From NCBI GenBank assembly GCA_018894595.1, contig JAHIPN010000315.1, positions 1 through 33,006 on the forward strand: DNA of 33,006 bases. Reading direction: 5' to 3'. Positions 26,984-33,006 of the stretch are shown one piece after another. The notes beneath the pieces are model-generated. The model had not been told where the DNA came from. It saw only the letters and a list, made by a program, of their open reading frames with translations, and searched no databases. Source of the DNA: a bacterium. Lineage in GTDB: Bacteria > Atribacterota > JS1 > SB-45 > 34-128. Each line of letters begins with the position of its first letter. Position 1 is the stretch's first letter. The translations under genes and the position numbers were made by a program.

Positions 26984-27892
26984 ATGATCTGGCTTATCGG
27001 AAATAAAGGTATGTTGGGTGGTGATATAGAGAAATTATTGAAGAAACAGGGACTGGCTTATTGGGCCAGTGATAATGAAGTTGATATCACTGATTATAAA
27101 GCGCTGGAGAAATTTGGAAAAGATAAGAAGATTAAATGGGTAATCAATTGTGCAGGATATACTAAGGTAGATAAGGCAGAAGAAGAAATATATGAGGCCT
27201 TTGGGATAAACAAAGATGGGGCTAGGAATATTGCCTTATTTTCGGCAAAGAGGCAGATTAGATTAATTCATATCTCTACTGATTATGTCTTTGATGGTAA
27301 GCAAAGGGCATCCTTTGCCTATAGTGAGGATGATGAAACTAATCCTATTAATATTTATGGAAGGAGTAAATTAGCTGGGGAGCGGGAGGTAGAAAAGATA
27401 TTAGAGGAATATTTTATAATTCGTACAGCCTGGCTCTATGGATTAAAGGGGAATAACTTTGTTTATACTATGTTAAGATTATTTAAGGAAAGAGATTTGC
27501 TAAATGTAGTAGAGGACCAGTGGGGCTCTCCTACTTATACAGGAGATTTAGCCAAAGTTATTTTAAAGATAATAGAGGATGATGCAGTTGGTTATGGAAT
27601 ATATCATTTTACCAATGAAGGCGTGGCCAACTGGTATAAATTTGCCCTCGCCATTTATGATAAAGCTAAAAAATTGGGATTGATTGAGGGCAATAAAAAA
27701 ATAGAGATACAGCCTATCAGGACTGAGGATTATCCTGTTGCGGCTAAAAGACCAAGATATACGGCCTTATCTAAGGAGAAGATAAAGAAAGAGTTTAATC
27801 TAAAGATTAGAGATTGGGATGAGGCATTGGAAGATTTTTTGGTATCTTTAAAGGAAGAAAGAGAAGGTTTGGAAAGTAGGGTGGAGAAATGA
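26984..27892 (+). CDS. rmlD: dTDP-4-dehydrorhamnose reductase
   Basis: A 302-residue SDR of normal RmlD length. It reduces the 4-keto group of dTDP-4-keto-L-rhamnose to give dTDP-L-rhamnose. The NAD(P) loop is GNKGMLGGD (residues 6-14). VDITDY, NCAGYTKVDKAE, ISTDYVFDGK, Y-G-R-S-K with the catalytic pair, RTAWLYG and VVEDQWGSPTYT follow. It starts 3 bases after rmlC and overlaps rmlB by 4 bases. Composition matches its rml neighbours. Confidence 0.95.
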   Translation: MIWLIGNKGMLGGDIEKLLKKQGLAYWASDNEVDITDYKALEKFGKDKKIKWVINCAGYTKVDKAEEEIYEAFGINKDGARNIALFSAKRQIRLIHISTDYVFDGKQRASFAYSEDDETNPINIYGRSKLAGEREVEKILEEYFIIRTAWLYGLKGNNFVYTMLRLFKERDLLNVVEDQWGSPTYTGDLAKVILKIIEDDAVGYGIYHFTNEGVANWYKFALAIYDKAKKLGLIEGNKKIEIQPIRTEDYPVAAKRPRYTALSKEKIKKEFNLKIRDWDEALEDFLVSLKEEREGLESRVEK

Positions 27893-28962
27893 CAAGGAGA
27901 TTGGGAAATATTTTAATTACCGGAGGAGCAGGATTTATCGGCTCAAACTTTATCCATTACGTTTTTAAAAATACCTCTTTTTACGGAAAGATTATCAATG
28001 TAGACAAACTAACTTATGCTGGTAATTTAGAAAATTTAGTAGAGATTGACAATAATTATGGAGGGAAGAGATATTTTTTTGAGAAGGCGGATATCTGTGA
28101 TTTTGATGAGATTAAAAGGATATTTGAGAAATATGATATTGATACCGTGGTTAATTTTGCTGCAGAATCACACGTCGATAGATCTATTTATGGACCAAAG
28201 GATTTTATTCAGGCTAATATAATGGGGACATTTACTCTCTTAGAGGTGGTCAGAGAAAATTGGAAGGGCAGGAAAGATGTGCTTTTTCATCATATTAGTA
28301 CTGATGAGGTCTATGGTTCGGTTGAGGAGGGGAAATATTTTTATGAAGATACCGCCTATAAACCCAATAGCCCTTATTCTGCCTCTAAAGCTTCCTCTGA
28401 CCATCTGGTAAGAGCTTATCATAAAACTTATGGATTGTCCGTCACCGTTTCTAATTGTTCTAATAATTATGGGCCCTATCAGTTTCCAGAAAAATTAATT
28501 CCTCTGATAATATTAAATATTTCAGAGGAAAAAGATTTGCCGGTATATGGTGATGGAAAAAATGTGCGGGATTGGTTGTATGTAGAAGAGCACTGCACGG
28601 CAATCTGGGAAATATTGAACAAAGGTAGATGTGGAGAGACCTATAACATTGGCGGAGAAAACGAATGGGAAAATATAAAATTAGTTAATTATCTTTGTGA
28701 AAAGATAGCTAAGATAAAGGGGAAAGATGGAGATTACTATAAAAGATTAATTACCTTTGTCAAAGATAGACCCGGCCACGATAGAAGATATGCCATAAAT
28801 TGCGATAAAATAAAACGGGAATTGGCCTGGAAGCAAAAGTTTGGCTTTGAAAAAGGTTTAGATATGGCTATCAAATGGTATATGAACAATCAGGCGTGGG
28901 TGAATAGAGTAAGAAGCGGGAAATATAAAAAGTGGATAGAAAAGAATTATGAGGCGAGATGA
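27889..28962 (+). CDS. rmlB: dTDP-glucose 4,6-dehydratase
   Basis: A 357-residue extended SDR, the NAD-dependent enzyme converting dTDP-glucose to dTDP-4-keto-6-deoxyglucose. [51 protein letters not shown], the catalytic [25 protein letters not shown] and [11 protein letters not shown] are all diagnostic. The start overlaps rmlD (ATGA). Its position last in the rml set is an order found in several phyla. Confidence 0.97.
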   Translation: MTRRLGNILITGGAGFIGSNFIHYVFKNTSFYGKIINVDKLTYAGNLENLVEIDNNYGGKRYFFEKADICDFDEIKRIFEKYDIDTVVNFAAESHVDRSIYGPKDFIQANIMGTFTLLEVVRENWKGRKDVLFHHISTDEVYGSVEEGKYFYEDTAYKPNSPYSASKASSDHLVRAYHKTYGLSVTVSNCSNNYGPYQFPEKLIPLIILNISEEKDLPVYGDGKNVRDWLYVEEHCTAIWEILNKGRCGETYNIGGENEWENIKLVNYLCEKIAKIKGKDGDYYKRLITFVKDRPGHDRRYAINCDKIKRELAWKQKFGFEKGLDMAIKWYMNNQAWVNRVRSGKYKKWIEKNYEAR

Positions 28963-28969
28963 GATTATT

Positions 28970-29272
28970 ATGAATACTGAAAAAATAAGTGAAACAAAAA
29001 AGAAGAGTACACAGAAATGGCCTAGAGTAGCCATTATTATACTTAATTGGAATGGTTGGAAGGATACAATTGAGTGCCTTGAATCTTTAAAGAAAATTAC
29101 TTATCCAAATTATCAAGTTATTGTAGTTGATAATGGTTCAACCGATGATTCTGTGACACGCATACGTGAAGCTTACCCAAAGGGAAAAGATAAAAGATTT
29201 GATCCTTGTGACTCTAGGGAATTCCTTTTTTCAACTTTACTCCGCCTTATGCGGATCACTTTAGTCACTTGA
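28970..29272 (+). pseudogene. GT2 glycosyltransferase cut off by repeat-like DNA
   Basis: The first 70 or so codons from ATG 28970 are a good GT2 start: [37 protein letters not shown]. This is the rhamnosyltransferase-like type also seen at 30893. After [12 protein letters not shown] the sequence changes to non-coding repeat-like DNA and stops at TGA 29270-29272. All donor- and acceptor-site motifs downstream are absent. It starts 8 bases after the rmlB stop. Confidence 0.8.
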
Positions 29273-29345
29273 CATTTATCCTTTACTTTTTCTTAATCGT
29301 GGTTTTGAAAAACTCTGTGATCTTTGTGTCCTCTGTGGCTAATTT
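29200..29345. repeat. Non-coding repeat-like segment with nested inverted repeats
   Basis: GTGACT (29208-29213) pairs with AGTCAC (29263-29268), enclosing a perfect TCCGC-cttat-GCGGA hairpin at 29241-29255. Past this lies CTCTGTGATCTTTGTGTC (29313-29330) followed by CTCTGTGGC, a type of phrase I know from dispersed intergenic repeats of many environmental bacteria. The stretch truncates a GT2 gene on its left. No transposase frame is present, so it might be a small non-autonomous element or a genomic filler repeat. Confidence 0.45.
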
Positions 29346-29375
29346 AAATCGTAACATTTGTAAAGGAAGAAATTA

Positions 29376-30644
29376 ATGAAATATATTTTAGTTTTGGGTT
29401 TGTTTTTATCCCTCGTATTAGTGTATGGAATGGAGCTTGGCGATACGCCTTATTTTGTCTTGTTTCTTAGCATGTCTCTTATTGTAGGGGGGTATCTAAT
29501 TAAATTTTTTCAGGGGCGTTCAATTGGCTTTAGACTAAATTTTTTGATTAAAGACTTCAGTCCTGTTGACAAATTTTTATCCTCTACTTTGATTTGGTTA
29601 TGGTTATTGATAATTGTCTCTTGGTTGATTGGCGTTTTGATTGGTCTTGTTAATGGTGTTGATCCAAGCCTTGTTTTTAGGAACTTTTTTGGGTTGGTTG
29701 TCTATATAATTTTTCCTGTTATGTTGATTGTCTCGCCTTCTCTAAGATCATTGATCATTATGCTTTTTCTAGCCGGTATAGTTCAGATGTGTTATGGGTT
29801 TGAGAGAAGTTATTGGCTTATTATAAACCCAGCAGCTTTTTCTAATGTGCTATATAGTTTTTCTGAATTAAGATCGTTCTATAATACTGGATTTATTGTC
29901 ATATTCCCTCTTTTTATGGTTGGTGTGGCTCGTCAGCTCTTGCCAAAACATTATTTTCCGAATAATTATGGTCAAATGGTTACTAGATTATCGAACAGTT
30001 TAATTTTTACTTTGTTGACTCTTATCGCCCTTGTGGTGCCTGCAATGTCGAAGGCTTATATTTTAGAAACGACAATTTTGTTTCTGAGTGTTGTGTTTTT
30101 TTCAATTAGTTATTCACTTAAAACGGGACGAATACATAAAAATATTATGCTTTTAGTCTTTCTTGTGGTTTTGCTATATCTATTATTACCAAGTTCATTT
30201 TATGAAGTAATTATCCATTCCTACAGTTCACAAGAGGTCTCAAATTTTATTAAAATTGAGCAATTTGGATACTTAGCTTCAGAACTTACATTTTTTGGGA
30301 ATGGCTTGGGCTCTTCATTGAGGTCGGGATATGCGGCGGCCCCCAGAGGCTATGGTTTTGAATTAACTTATGTGAATATTGTACATAAGCTTGGAGTGTT
30401 TTCGATATTTCTCTTTTCATCGTATGTTATAACCCTGATGGTAGCATGGATTAGAATTGTAAGAAGGGTCTATATATTTGAATCTTTATTTGTTATAGGC
30501 TTGATGGGTTACTTGGTTGTTGGTGCAGGAAATCCTATACTTTTAGCTACTAGTGCTGTAATTCTTCACTGTGTAGCAATGTATATTCTTGTTAAACCTT
30601 TTTTAAGACCTTTGAAAGAAAATCAAGTTGAAAGTTACTCTTAA
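29376..30644 (+). CDS. wzy: Multispanning membrane protein, probable O-antigen polymerase (Wzy-like)
   Basis: A 422-residue protein with about 10-11 hydrophobic segments, the first at residues 3-18. A long hydrophilic loop at about residues 285-335 holds GNGLGSSLRSGY followed by ELTYVNIVHKLG, a pattern common in Wzy polymerases and in O-antigen ligases (WaaL). It would link repeat units on the periplasmic side. AAAGGAAG precedes ATG 29376. Wzy proteins share little sequence, so the call rests on topology, the loop motif, and the wzx and transferase genes around it. Confidence 0.7.
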   Translation: MKYILVLGLFLSLVLVYGMELGDTPYFVLFLSMSLIVGGYLIKFFQGRSIGFRLNFLIKDFSPVDKFLSSTLIWLWLLIIVSWLIGVLIGLVNGVDPSLVFRNFFGLVVYIIFPVMLIVSPSLRSLIIMLFLAGIVQMCYGFERSYWLIINPAAFSNVLYSFSELRSFYNTGFIVIFPLFMVGVARQLLPKHYFPNNYGQMVTRLSNSLIFTLLTLIALVVPAMSKAYILETTILFLSVVFFSISYSLKTGRIHKNIMLLVFLVVLLYLLLPSSFYEVIIHSYSSQEVSNFIKIEQFGYLASELTFFGNGLGSSLRSGYAAAPRGYGFELTYVNIVHKLGVFSIFLFSSYVITLMVAWIRIVRRVYIFESLFVIGLMGYLVVGAGNPILLATSAVILHCVAMYILVKPFLRPLKENQVESYS

Positions 30645-30892
30645 TCTACTGTCAAAAAAAAATTGAAAACATCATTGACCCTGTAATATTGGGATTATAA
30701 ATTAGCTTTAAGGTAAAAACTTTAATCAGTGAGCTGAAAGAATTATAGTAAGGGATTTGAACATTTAACAAGATGAGAAAAAAAGGACCCAATAACGGCA
30801 ATTGTAGAGAGTTTTTCTGATAATTTGAAATTCTTTCATCTAAACAAAGGAGAAACAGTAATAAAAAAATATCTAAGGAAGGAAAATTGTAG
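30645..30892. other. Gap before the GT2 gene, no intact gene
   Basis: 248 AT-rich bases. A 46-codon open frame without a start (about 30776-30916, with FSDNLKFFHLNKGE) overlaps the next gene's start and may be residue of a lost gene or chance. No terminator-like hairpin with a T-run was seen after the Wzy-like gene. Confidence 0.3.
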
Positions 30893-31879
30893 ATGTATGA
30901 TCGAAAAAAAGGCCTTGTAAGCGTTGTTATCTTAAATTGGAATGGAAGCAAGTTTATTTATGACTGCATCAATAGCATACGCCATCAAACGTATCCATAT
31001 ATTGAAGTTATTATAGTAGACAACTCCTCAACCGATGGTTCAATTCAGATAATTGAAAATGAGAACCCTGATTTTAACTTTGTAAAAAACAGCGAAAATC
31101 TCGGGTATTGTAAGGGTATGAATATGGGGATAGCGATAGCTCGTGGAGAATTTGTAATCCCTCTTAATTACGATATAGTAATGCATGAACAGTTTGTTGA
31201 GGAATGTATTAAGGCAATTTCGTGCGACGATAAAATTGGTGTGGTCGGAGGACAAGCTTATGATTGGATTGATGGGAAGTTAACAAACAACCTGCAAAAA
31301 TGTTGTAGATATGTAAAAAAATATATAAGAAGTGCTACCGTAAAAAACAATTATTCTAGAAGAGAACCGCCTTGTGTTCATGGAAGTTTCCCTTTTATAA
31401 GAAAAAAAGCATTAGATGATTTATTCAGTTTTATTGGTGAATATTTTGATCCAGACTTTATAACTGCTTGGGAGGATCTTGATCTTTGGTTCAGATTTAA
31501 ATTAAGGGGATGGAAGAAGATATTCTGGCCGGATGCTAGGGTTTGGCATTTCGGTTCTGCCGCCTGGAATGGCAAGAAGGGTTTTGTGCATTTACCAGTA
31601 AGATTCCGTGCTATGACACTGCGCAATAGATACGCTATCATTATTCAAGATCTTCCTATGATAATTATTCTGCGTTTTCTTCCGCTTTTAATTGTCGCTG
31701 AGATTGCGGTAGTGTTTTTTTTCCTTTTTAAATCACCATCCTCATTGAAAGCTTTGATTCAGGGATGGAAATGGACACTCAGGGATTTTAAACTTATGAT
31801 GAAGAAACGTAAAATTCTTCAAGGCGCAAGAACCGTAAGTATTGCGGAGATTATGAAGATGTTCAAGGATAACGCATGA
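30893..31879 (+). CDS. GT2 glycosyltransferase, rhamnosyltransferase-like
   Basis: A 328-residue family 2 enzyme of the WbbL/rhamnosyltransferase kind: VSVVILNWNGSKFI, VIIVDNSSTDGS, NLGYCKGMNMGIAIARGEF, FDPDFITAWEDLDLWFR with the ED pair, and HFGSAAW. The usual LNPD at the metal site reads LNYD (near residue 86). A hydrophobic stretch at about residues 255-277 suggests membrane attachment. dTDP-rhamnose from the nearby rml genes is the likely donor, although this is not proven. The ribosome site AAGGAAGGA precedes ATG 30893. Confidence 0.88.
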   Translation: MYDRKKGLVSVVILNWNGSKFIYDCINSIRHQTYPYIEVIIVDNSSTDGSIQIIENENPDFNFVKNSENLGYCKGMNMGIAIARGEFVIPLNYDIVMHEQFVEECIKAISCDDKIGVVGGQAYDWIDGKLTNNLQKCCRYVKKYIRSATVKNNYSRREPPCVHGSFPFIRKKALDDLFSFIGEYFDPDFITAWEDLDLWFRFKLRGWKKIFWPDARVWHFGSAAWNGKKGFVHLPVRFRAMTLRNRYAIIIQDLPMIIILRFLPLLIVAEIAVVFFFLFKSPSSLKALIQGWKWTLRDFKLMMKKRKILQGARTVSIAEIMKMFKDNA

Positions 31880-32203
31880 GTATTAAGAGAATTACGTTTA
31901 ATAGGAGCTACGAAAAAGATTTTCTATCGCCAATCTTGGGCTCTCTTAACGCTTTTCTGTAGTGTATAAATTCGAGGTCAAATTTAGGAAATTAATAAAG
32001 AGGTGTTAGATTGTACAGTTTTGAAAGGATACCTATTAAACGGTTATGTATATAGTAATCTAATTTTAAAAAAGCATGAAGTGGATGCAGTTATTATTGG
32101 TTTTGGAATTGGATATTCTTTGGAGTGGAACAATAATAGAAATTTAAGATATAATTAAGAAAAGAATAGTATATTTGAAAAATAATAGTTGAAGGAGATA
32201 ATA
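31880..32203 (+). other. Gap with possible gene debris
   Basis: About 320 AT-rich bases between the GT2 and acyl carrier protein genes. One frame is open for 57 codons without a start (31988-32158) and reads DCTVLKGYLLNGYVYSN and HEVDAVIIGFGIGYSLEWN, which looks protein-like. Another short frame opens at TTG 32011 behind AAAGAGG but stops after 14 codons. I do not recognise either. Nothing else is visible. Confidence 0.3.
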
Positions 32204-32500
32204 ATGAAAGAAAAAATTCAAGAAATTATATTAGATTCGCTAAAAGAATTTAATGAAGAAAAAGCCAAAGATGAAGTTTTGGAAATTTCCAATGATACAA
32301 TTTTATTAGATAAACAGGGAAAACTTGATTCTCTAGATTTTATTACTTTAATAGTTATTATCGAGGACAATATTTTCGATAAATTAGGTAAAAATATTAC
32401 TATTGTAAGTGAAAAAGCATTTTCAAAAAAATACAGTCCATTTAAAAATGTAAATACTATGACAGAATTTATCGTAGAACTGCTGGAGACAGAAAAATGA
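32204..32500 (+). CDS. Acyl carrier protein
   Basis: 98 residues from ATG 32204, chosen over TTG 32189 because AAGGAG stands just ahead of the ATG. The pattern is that of a carrier protein: an acidic helical protein with GKLDS43LDFITLIVIIED, where Ser43 would take the 4'-phosphopantetheine arm. At 98 residues it is longer than FabD-type ACP (about 78), with an insert near residues 60-80 (FSKKYSPFKN). It overlaps the SDR gene by 4 bases (ATGA). It probably carries an acyl or hydroxyacyl group to be placed on a sugar, rather than serving general fatty acid synthesis. Confidence 0.85.
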   Translation: MKEKIQEIILDSLKEFNEEKAKDEVLEISNDTILLDKQGKLDSLDFITLIVIIEDNIFDKLGKNITIVSEKAFSKKYSPFKNVNTMTEFIVELLETEK

Positions 32501-33006
32501 TTATTCTTATAACCGGAGATAGAAAAGGAATAGGAAGGTATCTATCTGAATATTATTTAGAAAAAGGCATAACTGTAATTGGATGCTCAAGGTCTGAAAC
32601 TGATTTAAAGCATAAAAATTACCAACATTTTTGTCTGGATGTTTCCGATGAACAAGCTGTTAAGAAAATGTATAGCCAAATCCGTCAAACCCATGGTCGT
32701 TTAGATGTTTTAATAAATAATGCGGGAGTAGATTTGTCATTTGCACCAATATTGTTAGTACCATATAAATCGGCATTAAGAACGGTTGAAATTAATTTAT
32801 TAGGTACATTTTTGATGTCTCGTGAAGCAGCAAAAATAATGATGAAAAATTCATTCGGAAGAATTATTAATTTCAGTTCAATGCTTGTAAAACATGAAAT
32901 TAAAGGTACAGCAATATATACTGCTTCAAAATCTGCAATAATATCATTTACAAGAGTAATGGCAAAAGAAGTATATGGCTATAATATAACGTGTAATATA
33001 ATTGCC
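32497..33006 (+). CDS. Short-chain dehydrogenase/reductase (FabG-like), truncated by window end
   Basis: 170 codons are present and the frame is still open at the last base. The classical SDR signs are all there: TGDRKGIG (residues 6-13, NAD(P) loop), LINNAGVD, the catalytic Ser in INFSSM, and Y141-T-A-S-K145. It starts at ATG 32497 by ATGA overlap with the acyl carrier protein gene, so the two are coupled. A 3-oxoacyl-ACP reductase acting on the partner carrier protein is the simplest idea. Amino-sugar or polyol reductases of the same fold remain possible. The C-terminal substrate loop is outside the window. Confidence 0.88.
   Translation, partial: MIILITGDRKGIGRYLSEYYLEKGITVIGCSRSETDLKHKNYQHFCLDVSDEQAVKKMYSQIRQTHGRLDVLINNAGVDLSFAPILLVPYKSALRTVEINLLGTFLMSREAAKIMMKNSFGRIINFSSMLVKHEIKGTAIYTASKSAIISFTRVMAKEVYGYNITCNIIA

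Noticed and set aside
1..33006. CRISPR arrays, tRNA or rRNA genes, phage or transposase genes
   Set aside because: No regularly spaced repeats, cloverleaf-like or rRNA-like segments, or transposase or integrase motifs were seen on either strand.

Overview
This is a 33 kb piece of a surface-polysaccharide (O-antigen or capsule type) locus. Every convincing gene lies on the + strand, mostly in tight or overlapping series with Shine-Dalgarno sites, so it reads as one or a few long transcripts. The DNA is very AT-rich. Two parts look more GC-rich by eye and use codons such as CGG, CCC and CTG more often: the gmd remnant (about 215-716) and the rmlACDB block (25597-28962). The taxon cannot be fixed from the sequence. 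It looks like an uncultured low-GC bacterium with dTDP-rhamnose genes and a mosaic, probably transferred, polysaccharide cluster.

Layout. (1) 3-716: the C-terminal part of GDP-mannose 4,6-dehydratase joined to unrelated N-terminal sequence. (2) 917-3975: an RfbH/ColD-like PLP enzyme with His in place of the catalytic Lys, a GDP-fucose synthase homologue and glucose-1-phosphate cytidylyltransferase (RfbF). (3) 4177-13047: an unusual module of metallo-beta-lactamase-fold protein, NeuB-SAF-cupin fusion, HAD phosphatase, acetolactate-synthase-like ThDP enzyme, extended SDR, Nudix/Gmm protein, a C-methyltransferase-like protein lacking its SAM motif, and a radical SAM protein followed by a decayed second copy. 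(4) 13185-19104: CDP-glucose 4,6-dehydratase (RfbG), RfbH carrying an extra PemK/MazF-like N-terminal domain, a CgeB-type glycosyltransferase, a CDP-tyvelose-epimerase-like SDR and a GT10 fucosyltransferase-like enzyme. (5) 19172-25600: UDP-xylose synthase, a GT10 pseudogene, an FkbM methyltransferase, a Wzx-type flippase, GT2 enzymes and glycosyltransferase fragments. (6) 25597-28962: rmlA, rmlC, rmlD, rmlB. (7) 28970-31879: a GT2 gene cut off by a repeat-like segment, a Wzy-like membrane protein and a rhamnosyltransferase-like GT2. (8) 32204-33006: an acyl carrier protein and an SDR running off the window.

How it may work together. RfbF, RfbG and RfbH supply the route glucose-1-P to CDP-glucose to CDP-4-keto-6-deoxyglucose to the 3,6-dideoxy intermediate. 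The RfbE-like epimerase and perhaps the ThDP enzyme would tailor it, and the latter recalls the YerE carboligase of yersiniose synthesis. The Rml enzymes make dTDP-L-rhamnose, UXS makes UDP-xylose and Fcl may make GDP-fucose or a relative. The glycosyltransferases would assemble the repeat unit, Wzx flip it and the Wzy-like protein polymerise it. No E3 reductase (RfbI/AscD) and no CMP-sugar synthetase (NeuA) is present in the window.

The most novel content is the 9 kb NeuB-cupin/ThDP/radical-SAM module lying between rfbF and rfbG, the toxin-like domain fused to RfbH, and the RfbH-like enzyme with a rearranged cysteine set. The locus also holds at least seven gene remnants, which suggests recent recombination and turnover.
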